From Acidovorax sp. SRB_14 (GTDB lineage: Bacteria; Pseudomonadota; Gammaproteobacteria; Burkholderiales; Burkholderiaceae_C), in contig NZ_MWOK01000005.1 of assembly GCF_012932145.1 (NCBI RefSeq), positions 34,683 through 98,682 on the forward strand: 64,000 nt of DNA, in the 5' to 3' direction. This document shows, in pieces, positions 25,923-36,547 of this stretch. Position numbers and translations under genes: made by a program. A model generated the notes under the pieces. That model was given only the letters and a program-made list of their open reading frames with translations, searched no databases and was not told the origin of the DNA. How positions within the stretch are numbered: the stretch's first letter is position 1; the number at the start of each line of letters is the position of its first letter.

Positions 25923-26639
25923 TCAGTCCTGTCCGGGGGGCGACATGGGCACGGCGGGTGCCACGGCGTTCAGCCCGAGTTCGGCGCACAGGCGCTGCAG
26001 CGTGGCCTGCAGTGCGGCGACCTGCTGCTCCAGCGCATGCATGCGCGCCTGCAGGGCCGCGGGCGCGGCACCGTGCGGCGCATCGGTGGCGTCGCTGGCG
26101 GGCGGCAGCGCCGTGGTGTCCACCGGGCCGCACAGCAACTGGGCCCAGCGCTGCTCGCGCGCGCCGGGTGCGCGCGGCAGCTGCACGACCAGCGGGCCGC
26201 CCTTGTCGCTGCTGCGTTCCTGCAGCTCGTCGAGGAAGGCCTCGACCGACGAGATGTCGGCAAAGCGGTGCCAGCGCTCGGCGTTGGTGCGCAGTTCGCC
26301 GGCGGTCTGCGGACCGCGCAGCAGCAGCAGGCCCAGCAGTGCGGCCGACTGGTCGGGCACGCCCACGCCGCGCGGGAAATTGTGCTCCCAGCGCGCGACG
26401 CGGCTGCCGCCGCCCTCGCACACCAGTGCCAGGCGCTGCAGTTCGTCGAGCGCTTCCTGCGCCTGGGCGTCGGAGACATGCATCACCGGCTCGCGCGTGG
26501 TTTTCTGGTTGCAGCCCGTGACCACGGCGTTGAGCGTGAGTGGGTAGCTGTCGGGCACGGTGCGGGCCTTTTCCATCAGCGTGCCGAGCACGCGGGCTTC
26601 GATGGCGGTCAGGGGGCGGGTGCGGGGGTCAAAAGGCAT
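25923..26639 (-). CDS. YceH family protein (DUF480)
   Basis: This is a 238-residue YceH-type protein, made of two winged-helix domains. The start [45 protein letters not shown] is the family hallmark (residues about 10-54). The C terminus (about 190-230) holds a short coiled-coil-like [17 protein letters not shown]. Function is unknown. It starts 20 bases from purN, back to back, and lies 46 bases upstream of the dehydrogenase gene. Confidence 0.92.
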   Translation of the reverse strand: MPFDPRTRPLTAIEARVLGTLMEKARTVPDSYPLTLNAVVTGCNQKTTREPVMHVSDAQAQEALDELQRLALVCEGGGSRVARWEHNFPRGVGVPDQSAALLGLLLLRGPQTAGELRTNAERWHRFADISSVEAFLDELQERSSDKGGPLVVQLPRAPGAREQRWAQLLCGPVDTTALPPASDATDAPHGAAPAALQARMHALEQQVAALQATLQRLCAELGLNAVAPAVPMSPPGQD

Positions 26640-26659
26640 GGCAGGGATAATTCCAGCAA

Positions 26660-27277
26660 ATGAAAAACATCGTGATTCTGATTTCAGGCGGCGGCTCGAA
26701 CATGGCCGCCATCGTACGGGCTGCGCAGCAGCAGGACTGGGAGCGGCGCCTGGGCGCGCGGGTGGCGGCGGTGGTCAGCAACAAGGCGGACGCGAAGGGG
26801 CTGGAGTGGGCGCGCACCCAGGGCATTGCCACCGAGGTGCTCGACCACAAGGCGTTCGGCAGCCGCGAGGCCTTCGACACCGCGCTGGCCGCGCTGATCG
26901 ACCGGTACGACCCCGCGCTGGTGGTGCTGGCGGGCTTCATGCGCATCCTCTCGCCGGGATTTGTGGCGCACTACGCAGGGCGCCTGACCAACATCCATCC
27001 TTCGCTGCTGCCGGCCTTCACCGGCCTGCACACGCACCAGCGCGCCCTCGATGCGGGCTGCAAGGTGGCCGGCGCCACGGTGCACCTGGTGACGGCCGAG
27101 CTGGACGTGGGGCCCATCCTCGACCAAGCCGTGGTGCCGGTGCTGCCGGGCGACACGGCCGAGACGCTGGCCGCGCGCGTGCTCACGCAGGAACACCTAG
27201 TCTACCCGCGCGCCTTGGCCCAGTGGCTGGAAGCCACAGCGCTGAAAGACCACGTGGCGTCGCCGCCTGGCGTTTAA
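26660..27277 (+). CDS. purN: Phosphoribosylglycinamide formyltransferase
   Basis: PurN transfers a formyl group from 10-formyl-THF to GAR in purine synthesis. The 205-residue product has GGGSNMAAI at residues 10-18 for phosphoribosyl binding, [10 protein letters not shown] near 112 with the catalytic Asn and His, and the later [11 protein letters not shown] segment with the catalytic Asp. Length is standard. It is monocistronic and divergent from yceH. Confidence 0.95.
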   Translation: MKNIVILISGGGSNMAAIVRAAQQQDWERRLGARVAAVVSNKADAKGLEWARTQGIATEVLDHKAFGSREAFDTALAALIDRYDPALVVLAGFMRILSPGFVAHYAGRLTNIHPSLLPAFTGLHTHQRALDAGCKVAGATVHLVTAELDVGPILDQAVVPVLPGDTAETLAARVLTQEHLVYPRALAQWLEATALKDHVASPPGV

Positions 27278-27340
27278 GGGCCTGGTGCGGTGCAGCGCCG
27301 GTTCACGCGTACCTTAGGCGTCTGCCGGCTGGGACGCAGG

Positions 27341-27898
27341 TCACAGCGTGCTCAGCGTCTCCGCGCTGGTGGCCGTCAGCAGTTCCTTGGCCGCCTGCGT
27401 CTGGTCGGCATCGGTCGGGTGCAGCACCAGGGCCCAGCGCCCGCCGGCCAGCGCACTGCGCACCGAGGTGATCAGCTGGACGTGGTCGGGCCGCAGCGCG
27501 ATGAGGCCCCCCAACAGCAGGCCGAAGGTGATGGCAAACCCCACGATGGAGATGAAGGCCAGCAGCGGACTGCTGGCGATCATGGGCTGGCCACTGCGGT
27601 AGAGCCACAGAAACAGCAACAGACCGAGCACGGCCCCCGCCACGCCGGTGACGGCATGGGCCCGGAAAATCGTTTTGAAAATGCCGCGCTGTTCGGGCTC
27701 CAGGCTGCGGCCAAAGAAGTTGCGGTGCGACACCTTGGCGTCTTGCGGGCCCAACAGGCGCACCTGCCCGGGGGCCATGCCGGGCAGGGCCCGCGCTCTG
27801 GCCGCAGCGGCCTGTGCATCGCTCGGGTTGCTGTAGAGGCCCACGACCTTGGTGAGCGATTGCTCGCCGAACAGGCCTTTTTTGAGAAGGTATTCCAC
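27341..27898 (-). CDS. Conserved membrane protein of unknown function
   Basis: This 185-residue protein has a soluble N-terminal part (VVGLYSNPSDAQAAAARARAL), two hydrophobic helices near residues 83-102 and 112-135 (GVAGAVLGLLLFLWLYRSG and LLAFISIVGFAITFGLLLGGLIAL), and a short soluble tail. The glycine-rich helices and N-terminal segment resemble stress-linked 'general stress' type membrane proteins of Burkholderiales, but I do not recognise a named family. It stands alone between purN and an RNA methyltransferase gene. Confidence 0.7.
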   Translation of the reverse strand: MEYLLKKGLFGEQSLTKVVGLYSNPSDAQAAAARARALPGMAPGQVRLLGPQDAKVSHRNFFGRSLEPEQRGIFKTIFRAHAVTGVAGAVLGLLLFLWLYRSGQPMIASSPLLAFISIVGFAITFGLLLGGLIALRPDHVQLITSVRSALAGGRWALVLHPTDADQTQAAKELLTATSAETLSTL

Positions 27899-28137
27899 GG
27901 TTGACTCCTTTCCACTGCGCTTTTCCTGGGGCGCCGCGGTGCCGCCCGCGCAGCCCGCGTGCCACGTCCCACCTTAGGCCGCTGCTGCCGCTGCCCCTGT
28001 AGGACGCCGGCGTGTGCGCCCGCCGGCCGGCAGCGGCGTGCGGACCTGGCCACGCAGCGTGGCGCAGGGCGGGCGCAACGGGTGTGCAGCGCGCGCTGCG
28101 CCGCCTGCGCAGTTCGGCGGTGGGACAATCGCTGCCT

Positions 28138-29460
28138 ATGCACCCCAATGTCTTGATCAATGCCTGCGCTGAACTCGTCAGGCTCACCCTCACTTTTGAA
28201 CACCCGGCCGACGCGGTGGTGTCGCGCTTTTTCCGCGACCACCGCGGCCTGGGCCAGCGCGAGCGCGCCGCACTCGCAGAAACCGTCTACACGGTGCTGC
28301 GCAAGAAGCTCCTGTTCGACCACATGGCGCCGTCGGGCTCCGGCCCCAAGGAGCGGCGCCTGGCCATCCTGGGCTACGCCCACTGGCAGGACGAGGAAGC
28401 GCGCCGCACGAACCCGCAGGCGGCGCACGGTGCGCGCGAGTTTCTGCACGGCGCTCTGAGCGACCGCGAAAAGCAGTGGCTGGAGCAGTGCGACGCGGTG
28501 CGCGAGGACGAATTGCTCGAACGCCACCGCCACAACCTGCCCGAGTGGCTGGCGCAACCGCTCAAGGAGCAGCTGGGCGACGGCTTCTGGCCGCTGGTGC
28601 AGGCGCTGTCGCGCAGCGCGCCGCTCGACCTGCGCGTCAACGTTTTGAAGGAAAAGCGGCCTGAAGTGCAGAAGGAGCTTGCGCAGGCAGCTATTAAATC
28701 CGTAGCAACGCCGTATTCGCCCTGGGGCCTGCGCGTCGAGGGCAAGCCGGCGCTGGCCAAGCTGCCGGCCTTCGTGCGCGGAGCCATCGAGGTGCAGGAC
28801 GAGGGCTCGCAGCTGCTGGCCCTGCTGCTCGACGCCAAACGCGGCGAGATGGTGGTGGACTTCTGTGCCGGCGCCGGCGGCAAGACGCTGGCCATTGGCG
28901 CCACCATGCGCAGCACCGGACGCCTGTACGCGTTTGACGTGTCGGGCCACCGGCTCGATGCGCTGGGGCCGCGGCTCAAGCGCAGCGGGCTGTCGAACGT
29001 GCACCCGGCCGCCATCGCGCACGAGCGCGACGAGCGCGTCAAGCGCCTGAGCGGCAAGATCGACCGCGTGCTGGTCGATGCCCCGTGCTCGGGTCTGGGC
29101 ACATTGCGCCGCAACCCCGACCTGAAGTGGCGCCAGACGCCCAAGGCGGTGGAGGAACTGGTGGCCAAGCAGACCGCCATCCTGGCCAGTGCGGCGCGGC
29201 TGGTGAAAGACGGCGGGCGCCTGGTCTATGCCACCTGCAGCGTGCTGCCGCAGGAGAACGAGGCCATTGCCGAGGCCTTCGCCGCCGCGCACCCGGACTT
29301 CGTGGCGCTGGACGCGGGCGAGGCGCTGGCGCAGCTGAAGGTGGAAGGCGCGGCGGGCCTGTGCAGCGGGGGCGAAACCGGCGGCCGCTACCTGCGCCTG
29401 TGGCCCCATGTGCACCAGACCGACGGGTTTTTCGCCGCGGTCTGGACCAAAAAGCCCTAA
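28138..29460 (+). CDS. RsmB/NOP-family RNA (cytosine-5) methyltransferase
   Basis: This is a 440-residue SAM-dependent RNA m5C methyltransferase. The N-terminal 130 residues are NusB-like helical, and the catalytic Rossmann domain follows with DFCAGAGGKTLAIGA near residue 240. Both cysteines of the family are present, in APCSGLGTLRRNPDL and YATCSVLPQENE, the second being the nucleophile. It may be a second RsmB-type enzyme rather than true RsmB because no fmt or def genes are near. Residues about 183-191 (AQAAIKSVA) come from a partial short repeat (28685-28708). Confidence 0.88.
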   Translation: MHPNVLINACAELVRLTLTFEHPADAVVSRFFRDHRGLGQRERAALAETVYTVLRKKLLFDHMAPSGSGPKERRLAILGYAHWQDEEARRTNPQAAHGAREFLHGALSDREKQWLEQCDAVREDELLERHRHNLPEWLAQPLKEQLGDGFWPLVQALSRSAPLDLRVNVLKEKRPEVQKELAQAAIKSVATPYSPWGLRVEGKPALAKLPAFVRGAIEVQDEGSQLLALLLDAKRGEMVVDFCAGAGGKTLAIGATMRSTGRLYAFDVSGHRLDALGPRLKRSGLSNVHPAAIAHERDERVKRLSGKIDRVLVDAPCSGLGTLRRNPDLKWRQTPKAVEELVAKQTAILASAARLVKDGGRLVYATCSVLPQENEAIAEAFAAAHPDFVALDAGEALAQLKVEGAAGLCSGGETGGRYLRLWPHVHQTDGFFAAVWTKKP

Positions 29461-29587
29461 GCAGCGGAGAAGTCAGCGTAAACCCAGGGGTAAGTCCACG
29501 CTCCCGCGGAGCGCCGGCCTTCTAAAATTGGGGGTTCGCCCCTGCTGGAAGGGGCGTCCACGATACGGCGAAAAGGGTTGGTGAGAT

Positions 29588-30802
29588 ATGTTGTTGCCCG
29601 ATGGGGTGGTTCTGAATGCGGCCGTGGACTGGCTGGCCCATGGCGCGCTGCGCCTGGCGTGGTGGCAGGTGGTGCTGTACACGCTGCTGCTCACGCACAT
29701 CACCATCGCCGCGGTGACGATCTTTCTGCACCGCTCGCAGGCCCACCGCTCGCTGGACCTGCACCCGATTCCCGCGCATTTCTTCCGCTTCTGGCTCTGG
29801 CTGACGACCTCCATCGTCACCAAGGAGTGGGTTGCGATCCACCGCAAGCACCACGCCAAGTGCGAAAGCCCCGACGATCCGCACAGCCCGCAGACGCGCG
29901 GCCTGCGGGCGGTGCTGTGGCGCGGCGCCGAGCTCTACCGCAGCGAGGCCGAAAATCCTGCCACCCTGGCCAAGTTCGGCCGCGGCACGCCCGACGACTG
30001 GGTGGAGCGGCATCTGTACTCGCGCTTTGTCTCGTGGGGCATTGCACTCATGCTGCTGGTCAACGTGGCGCTGTTCGGCGCGATCGGGCTGACCGTGTGG
30101 GCCGTGCAGATGGCCTGGATACCGTTCTGGGCGGCCGGCGTGGTCAACGGTCTGGGGCATTTCTGGGGCTACCGCAATTTCGAGGCGCAGGACGCGAGCA
30201 CCAACCTCGTGCCCTGGGGCATCCTGATCGGCGGCGAGGAGCTGCACAACAACCACCACACCTACCCGACCTCGGCCAAGCTGTCGGTCAAGCCGTACGA
30301 GTTCGATCTGGGCTGGATGTACATCCGCCTGATGCAGAAGATCGGCTGGGCCAGCGTCAAAAAGGTCGCGCCGCGGCTGCGCCTGGGCGCCGTCAGGCCG
30401 GTGGCCGACGAGAAGACGCTGGAGGCGCTGATCGCGCACCGCTACGAAGTCATGGCCGGCTACGCGCGCAGCTTGCGGCGGGCTTGCCAGGACGAAATGG
30501 CCGCCTTGCAGGCGCGCCAAGCCGATGTCTCGGTGCTCCAGGCCGCGCGGCGCTGGCTGCACCGCGACGCCGAAAAAGTCCCGGCCCAGGTGCTGCCGCA
30601 CCTGGAGCAGGCGCGCGCCGCGCACCCGGTGCTCGACAAGATGGTCACCATGCGCGAAGAACTGCGCCAGCTGTGGCTGAGCACCTCGCACTCGCGTGAG
30701 CAGCTCACCGCCGACCTGCAGGCCTGGTGCCACCGCGCCGAGGAAAGCGGCATCCATGCGCTGCGGGAGTTCTCGATGAAGCTGCGCGCCGCGCACGCCT
30801 GA
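29588..30802 (+). CDS. Membrane fatty acid desaturase (delta-9 type)
   Basis: This 404-residue di-iron integral membrane desaturase puts a cis double bond into acyl chains. It has the three histidine boxes HRSQAHRSLDLHP (about residues 44-56), HRKHHAKC (about 85-92) and the late HNNHHTYPTSAKLS (about 220-233). Two or three hydrophobic helices surround them. The C-terminal 120 residues form a helical extension not needed for the fold. It is preceded by 127 bases after the methyltransferase and ended by a terminator. Confidence 0.92.
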   Translation: MLLPDGVVLNAAVDWLAHGALRLAWWQVVLYTLLLTHITIAAVTIFLHRSQAHRSLDLHPIPAHFFRFWLWLTTSIVTKEWVAIHRKHHAKCESPDDPHSPQTRGLRAVLWRGAELYRSEAENPATLAKFGRGTPDDWVERHLYSRFVSWGIALMLLVNVALFGAIGLTVWAVQMAWIPFWAAGVVNGLGHFWGYRNFEAQDASTNLVPWGILIGGEELHNNHHTYPTSAKLSVKPYEFDLGWMYIRLMQKIGWASVKKVAPRLRLGAVRPVADEKTLEALIAHRYEVMAGYARSLRRACQDEMAALQARQADVSVLQAARRWLHRDAEKVPAQVLPHLEQARAAHPVLDKMVTMREELRQLWLSTSHSREQLTADLQAWCHRAEESGIHALREFSMKLRAAHA

Positions 30803-30824
30803 GCACGGCCTACCGCTGCCCGCT

Positions 30825-30861
30825 GCATGGCCGCCTTGTCAGGGGGCCATGCGGTTTTTTT
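30825..30861 (+). terminator. Rho-independent terminator after the desaturase gene
   Basis: GCATGGCC (30825-30832) and GGCCATGC (30845-30852) form an 8-bp stem followed by GG and seven T residues (30855-30861). It ends the desaturase transcript 23 bases past its stop. Confidence 0.85.
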
Positions 30862-31020
30862 GCGCCCTCGATGTGAACGGGATGCTGCGTGCTGCGATGG
30901 CAGGGATGGGCAACGGCCCGCAATAACCCTGCGGCGGTGTCGGCAGGGGGATCGGATTGCAGTGGATGATTCAATCCGGTATCGATCTCTGCAAACCATG
31001 CCGCTGCTGGCGGCAAAACG

Positions 31021-32280
31021 ATGAGCACCACCCCTTTGCCGCGTCCACGTCCTGGCCTTGCGCGTCTGTTGCCCGTCGGAGTCGACCCCGGCGCCTGGCC
31101 CTTGCTTGCTGCCCGGGGATTGCGCGCCTTTGGCGACGGGTACATGGCGGTGCTGCTGCCGGCCTACCTGCTGTCGATCGGATTGGGCACGCTGGAGGTC
31201 GGCATCGTCAGCACGGCGACGATGCTGGGCTCGGCGCTGGCCACGCTCGCGGTCGGCGCCTGGGGGTACCGCTTCGCGGGCGCACGGCTGCTGCGCTGCG
31301 CCGCCTTGCTGATGGCTGCCACGGGCTTGGGCTTTGCAGGCTTGTCGTCGTTCTGGCCGCTGCTGGTCGTGGCGCTGGTCGGCACGCTCAATCCGAGCTC
31401 GGGCGATGTGAGCGTTTTTCTTCCCCTGGAGCATGCCCGTCTGGCAGCGGCGGCCCAGGGCCATGCGCGGACCGCGCTGTTTGCGCGCTACAGCCTGGTG
31501 GGCGCGCTGTGCGCTGCGCTGGGCGCATTGGCTGCCGCCGTGCCGGACTGGCTGGTTCGACACGGCGGGCTGGCACGCCTCGACGCGCTGCGCGGGATGT
31601 TCGCGGTGTACGCCGCAATCGGGCTCGCCGTTTTTTGGCTTTATCGCAATCTGCCAGCGCACGCGCAGGGCGGCAACGCGGACAGCATGCCCGTCGCGGC
31701 GCCTCTGGGGCCTTCGCGCGGCGTCGTCGTACGGTTGGCGGCGCTCTTCAGCGTCGACGCCTTCGCTGGTGGACTGACGGTCAATGCACTGATGTCGTTG
31801 TGGCTGCTAGAACGGTTCGGCTTTTCGCTGACCCAGGCCGGCGTGTTTTTCTTCTGGACCGGCCTGCTGGGCGCGGCGTCGCAGCTCGCAGCGCCGGTGG
31901 TGGCACAGCGCATCGGCTTGCTCAACACCATGGTCTTCACGCACCTGCCGGCCAACGCCTGCCTGGTGTTGGCTGCGCTGGCGCCGAGCCTGCCGGTCGC
32001 ACTCGGCCTGCTGATGGTTCGCAGTGCACTCTCGTCTATGGATGTGCCGACGCGAACGGCTTACGTGATGGCCGTGGTGACCCCGGCCGAGCGCAGTGCC
32101 GCAGCAAGCTTCACGGCCGTGCCGCGCAGCCTCGCGGCTGCGATCAGCCCGACGCTGAGCGGCGCGCTGTTCGCGGCCGGATGGATCTCGTTGCCGCTCA
32201 TCGCATGCGGCTTGCTCAAGATCACCTACGACCTTGCGCTCTGGCGGGCCATGCGGCGGAATCGGCTCGACGGGCAATAG
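31021..32280 (+). CDS. MFS transporter
   Basis: This is a 419-residue major facilitator permease with 11-12 helices. Helix 1 starts near LLAARGLRAFGDGYMAVLLPAYL, and the loop 2-3 region is degenerate relative to sugar or drug families. The second half begins near residue 240 (LAALFSVDAFAGGLTVNALM). Substrate is unknown. It is convergent with rpmG and is bounded upstream by the desaturase terminator, so it is its own unit. Confidence 0.83.
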   Translation: MSTTPLPRPRPGLARLLPVGVDPGAWPLLAARGLRAFGDGYMAVLLPAYLLSIGLGTLEVGIVSTATMLGSALATLAVGAWGYRFAGARLLRCAALLMAATGLGFAGLSSFWPLLVVALVGTLNPSSGDVSVFLPLEHARLAAAAQGHARTALFARYSLVGALCAALGALAAAVPDWLVRHGGLARLDALRGMFAVYAAIGLAVFWLYRNLPAHAQGGNADSMPVAAPLGPSRGVVVRLAALFSVDAFAGGLTVNALMSLWLLERFGFSLTQAGVFFFWTGLLGAASQLAAPVVAQRIGLLNTMVFTHLPANACLVLAALAPSLPVALGLLMVRSALSSMDVPTRTAYVMAVVTPAERSAAASFTAVPRSLAAAISPTLSGALFAAGWISLPLIACGLLKITYDLALWRAMRRNRLDGQ

Positions 32281-32343
32281 GCATCGTCGTAACGCCCGGT
32301 GGCAGGGAGGTTTCGGAAAGCCCGCCGTGGCGGGCTCCGGCAC

Positions 32344-32380
32344 AAAAAAACCGCCCGGCAGTGACGCGGAGGGCGGTTTT
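32344..32380 (-). terminator. Rho-independent terminator of rpmBG
   Basis: AAAACCGCCC (32347-32356) pairs with GGGCGGTTTT (32371-32380) around a 14-base loop. On the minus strand it is followed by T residues (32350 down to 32344). It probably also works for the convergent MFS gene. Confidence 0.85.
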
Positions 32381-32402
32381 CGCTGGAAAAGCGAAGGCTG
32401 AA

Positions 32403-32573
32403 TTACTTCAGCTTCATTTCCTTGTACTCGACGTGCTTGCGAGCCTTGGGATCAAATTTCATGATCAGCATCTTCTCGGGCATCGTCTTCTTGTTCTTGG
32501 TCGTGGTGTAGAAATGGCCGGTACCCGCAGTGGATTCCAGCTTGATCTTGTCGCGTCCGCCTTTGGTTGCCAT
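32403..32573 (-). CDS. rpmG: 50S ribosomal protein L33
   Basis: This is a 56-residue L33 protein of the large ribosomal subunit, starting [20 protein letters not shown] and ending [11 protein letters not shown]. It lacks the zinc-binding cysteines, so it is the zinc-independent form typical of proteobacteria. It lies 11 bases after rpmB in the usual rpmBG pair. Confidence 0.97.
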   Translation of the reverse strand: MATKGGRDKIKLESTAGTGHFYTTTKNKKTMPEKMLIMKFDPKARKHVEYKEMKLK

Positions 32574-32584
32574 GGTGGTTCTCC

Positions 32585-32818
32585 TTACGCCTGGCCACGT
32601 GCGCGCAGGTCTGCGAGCACAGAATCAATACCGTTCTTGTCGATCAGACGCAGACCGGCGTTGGAGATGCGCAGGCGCACCCAACGGTTTTCGGTTTCGA
32701 CCCAGAAACGGCGGTATTGCAGGTTCGGCAGGAACCGGCGCTTGGTTTTGTTGTTGGCGTGGGAAACATTGTTTCCGACCATGGGCTTCTTGCCCGTGAC
32801 TTCACATACGCGTGCCAT
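32585..32818 (-). CDS. rpmB: 50S ribosomal protein L28
   Basis: This 77-residue L28 protein begins [20 protein letters not shown] and has the [11 protein letters not shown] rRNA-binding segment, matching proteobacterial L28 in length. It is the first gene of rpmBG, with a leader of about 180 bases that overlaps the end of trxB. Confidence 0.97.
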   Translation of the reverse strand: MARVCEVTGKKPMVGNNVSHANNKTKRRFLPNLQYRRFWVETENRWVRLRISNAGLRLIDKNGIDSVLADLRARGQA

Positions 32819-32994
32819 GAGGACACTCCGATATTTTTAACGGCCCTGGATCCAGCCAGGCGCATGCGGGCATGCGCGCGGTGTGCCAAGGGCCTCACCT
32901 CGCCATTACAGGGTGGCGGTAACCCGATTGCCGTGGCCCACAGGGCCCTGGCCGTGCGCAGTCAAGAGCGCAGCCAGTTTTGGCAAAGCCATGG

Positions 32995-33000
32995 ATTATA
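32995..33000 (-). promoter_or_regulatory. Probable -10 box of the rpmBG promoter
   Basis: On the minus strand TATAAT lies about 180 bases before rpmB, just past the trxB stop. The -35 region is not well matched. The long leader leaves room for autogenous regulation. Confidence 0.5.
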
Positions 33001-33008
33001 GCGCGGGC

Positions 33009-33977
<969 letters not shown>

Positions 33978-34114
33978 TCAGGTTCTTGCGCCCGGTGCAA
34001 GGGGGCGAGGGCGCTGAAGGCAGATGGGAGCGAAGCCGCAAGTATCAACCAAGTGCGGCGCCAGACCCGCCAGCCGCGTCGCTGTCACGCTGATTGAAAA
34101 AACCAATGGCACTG

Positions 34115-34147
34115 CCCCGGCGCGGGCCTGCGCGGGCCGCGCCGGGG
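34115..34147. other. Strong GC hairpin upstream of ftsK
   Basis: CCCCGGCGCGG (34115-34125) and CCGCGCCGGGG (34137-34147) form an 11-bp perfect stem 48 bases before the ftsK ATG. With no T run it is more likely a leader structure or protein-binding dyad than a terminator. Confidence 0.5.
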
Positions 34148-34194
34148 CTGCCAGGCCAGGCCATGGGCATCGGGTAAGCTTCGCCCGCACGCTT

Positions 34195-36522
34195 ATGACC
34201 TACTCACTCAATACCCTGAATGCTTCATCTGGCGGCAAGTCTGCGCCGCGCTCCGGGGCCGCGCGCTTTGGCCAGGAGGTGGGGCTGGTTGCAGGCCTTC
34301 TGGCCCTGGTTTTCTGGTTGCTGGCGCTGCTCAGCTATTCGGCCCAGGACCCGGCCTGGTCCACCTCGGGGGCCGTGCCTGCGGGCATGGTGGCCAACTG
34401 GGCCGGGCGCCTGGGGGCCTGGCTGGCCGATGGCAGCTATTTCCTGCTGGGATTTTCCGTCTGGTGGTGCGTGGCGGCCGGCGTGCGTGCCTGGCTGTCG
34501 GCGCTGGCGCACTGGATGCGCGGCGGCGAGGACGCCGGCACGCCGCACCCGCTGGCGCGCCGTGCCCTGTTCTGGGGCGGCCTGGCGCTGCTGATGGCGT
34601 CGAGCACGGCGCTCGAGTGGTCGCGCATGTACCGCTTTGAAGCGCTGCTGCCCGGCCATGCGGGCGGGGTGCTGGGCTACCTGGTGGGACCGGCCGGCAT
34701 GCATTGGCTGGGGTTCACGGGGTCGGGCCTGCTGTGCATCGTGCTGGCCGTGGCGGGCGCGGCGCTGGTATTCCGCTTTTCCTGGGGCCACGTGGCCGAG
34801 GGCCTGGGCGCCCGCATCGATGCCCTCGTGCAGTCGCGCCGGGAGCGGCGCGAGGTGGCCAAGGACCTGGCCGAAGGCAAGCGCGCCGCGCGCCAGCGCG
34901 AAGAGGTGGTGCTGGAGCAGCGCACCGGGACCGAGGAGCACCCGCCCCGGCCGGTGCAGATCATCGAGCCGGTGCTGGTCGAGCCGCAGCCCAGTGTGCG
35001 CGTGGCCAAGGAGCGGCAAAAGCCCCTGTTCACCGAGATGCCCGACAGCCGCCTGCCGCAGGTCGGCCTGCTCGATGGGCCGCAGCCGCACAAGGAAACC
35101 GTTTCGCCCGAAACGCTGGAAATGACCAGCCGACTGATCGAGAAGAAGCTCAAGGACTTTGGCGTCGAGGTGCGTGTGGTGGCGGCCATGCCCGGCCCGG
35201 TCATCACGCGCTACGAGATCGAACCGGCCACGGGTGTCAAGGGCTCGCAGATCGTCGGCCTGGCCAAGGACCTGGCGCGTTCGCTCAGCCTGGTGTCCAT
35301 CCGCGTGGTCGAGACCATTCCGGGCAAGAATTTCATGGCGCTCGAATTGCCCAATGCCAAGCGCCAGACCATCAAGCTCAGCGAGATCCTGGGGTCGCAG
35401 ATCTACCACGACGGCAAGTCGATGCTGACCATGGGCCTGGGCAAGGACATCGTCGGCAACCCCGTGGTCGCCGACCTGGCCAAGATGCCGCACGTGCTGG
35501 TGGCCGGCACCACCGGCTCGGGCAAGTCGGTGGGCATCAACGCGATGATCCTGAGCCTGCTCTACAAGGCCGAGGCCAAGGACGTGCGCCTCTTGATGAT
35601 CGACCCGAAGATGCTCGAGATGTCGGTCTACGAAGGCATTCCGCACCTGCTCGCGCCCGTGGTCACGGACATGAAGCAGGCCGCGCACGGCCTCAACTGG
35701 TGCGTTGGCGAGATGGAGCGGCGCTACAAGCTCATGAGCAAGCTGGGCGTGCGCAACCTGGCCGGCTACAACGCCAAAATCGACGAGGCCAAGGCGCGCG
35801 AGGAGTTCCTCTACAACCCGTTCAGCCTCACGCCCGAAGCGCCCGAGCCGCTGCAGCGCCTGCCGCACATCGTCGTCGTGATCGACGAGCTGGCCGACCT
35901 GATGATGGTCGTGGGCAAGAAGATCGAGGAGCTGATCGCCCGTCTGGCGCAGAAGGCGCGCGCGGCCGGCATCCACCTGATCCTGGCCACGCAGCGTCCC
36001 AGCGTGGACGTGATCACGGGCCTGATCAAGGCCAACATCCCGACGCGCATCGCCTTCCAGGTCAGCAGCAAGATCGACAGCCGCACCATCCTCGACCAGA
36101 TGGGCGCCGAGGCGCTGCTGGGCATGGGCGACATGCTCTACATGGCCAGCGGCACCGGCCTGCCGGTGCGCGTGCACGGCGCGTTCGTCAGTGACGAGGA
36201 GGTGCACCGCGTGGTCAGCTACCTCAAGAGCCAGGGCGAACCCGACTACATCGACGGCGTGCTCGAGGGCGGCACGGTCGACGGCGAGGGCGATATGCCC
36301 GGCGAGGGGGGTGAAGGCGGCGAAAAAGACCCCATGTACGACCAGGCCGTGGAGGTGGTGCTCAAGGACCGCAAGGCCAGCATCTCGTACGTGCAGCGCA
36401 AGCTGCGCATTGGTTACAACCGTTCGGCGCGCCTGCTCGAAGATATGGAAAACGCCGGCCTAGTCAGTGCCCTCACCACCAGCGGCCAGCGCGAGGTGCT
36501 GGTGCCCGCGCGCAGCGAATAG
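34195..36522 (+). CDS. ftsK: DNA translocase FtsK
   Basis: FtsK pumps DNA at the septum and triggers chromosome dimer resolution. The 775-residue product has four N-terminal helices (to about residue 200), a short linker, and the RecA-like motor with Walker [11 protein letters not shown] (438-447), Walker B and [16 protein letters not shown]. The C-terminal winged helix near 705-770 ([20 protein letters not shown]) reads KOPS sites. It is short compared with E. coli FtsK (1329) because the linker is brief, as usual in betaproteobacteria. The ATG at 34195 fits the family. lolA follows 25 bases later. Confidence 0.96.
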   Translation: MTYSLNTLNASSGGKSAPRSGAARFGQEVGLVAGLLALVFWLLALLSYSAQDPAWSTSGAVPAGMVANWAGRLGAWLADGSYFLLGFSVWWCVAAGVRAWLSALAHWMRGGEDAGTPHPLARRALFWGGLALLMASSTALEWSRMYRFEALLPGHAGGVLGYLVGPAGMHWLGFTGSGLLCIVLAVAGAALVFRFSWGHVAEGLGARIDALVQSRRERREVAKDLAEGKRAARQREEVVLEQRTGTEEHPPRPVQIIEPVLVEPQPSVRVAKERQKPLFTEMPDSRLPQVGLLDGPQPHKETVSPETLEMTSRLIEKKLKDFGVEVRVVAAMPGPVITRYEIEPATGVKGSQIVGLAKDLARSLSLVSIRVVETIPGKNFMALELPNAKRQTIKLSEILGSQIYHDGKSMLTMGLGKDIVGNPVVADLAKMPHVLVAGTTGSGKSVGINAMILSLLYKAEAKDVRLLMIDPKMLEMSVYEGIPHLLAPVVTDMKQAAHGLNWCVGEMERRYKLMSKLGVRNLAGYNAKIDEAKAREEFLYNPFSLTPEAPEPLQRLPHIVVVIDELADLMMVVGKKIEELIARLAQKARAAGIHLILATQRPSVDVITGLIKANIPTRIAFQVSSKIDSRTILDQMGAEALLGMGDMLYMASGTGLPVRVHGAFVSDEEVHRVVSYLKSQGEPDYIDGVLEGGTVDGEGDMPGEGGEGGEKDPMYDQAVEVVLKDRKASISYVQRKLRIGYNRSARLLEDMENAGLVSALTTSGQREVLVPARSE

Positions 36523-36547
36523 CCGCCGTCCCCCTTCTGGAGTCCCG

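Noticed and set aside
34024..34194. Upstream extension of ftsK
   Set aside because: Composition is unlike FtsK and it includes the GC hairpin; MTYSLN at 34195 gives the usual start.
34225..36207. 660-residue minus-strand frame over ftsK
   Set aside because: Antisense shadow; ftsK motifs on the other strand are decisive.
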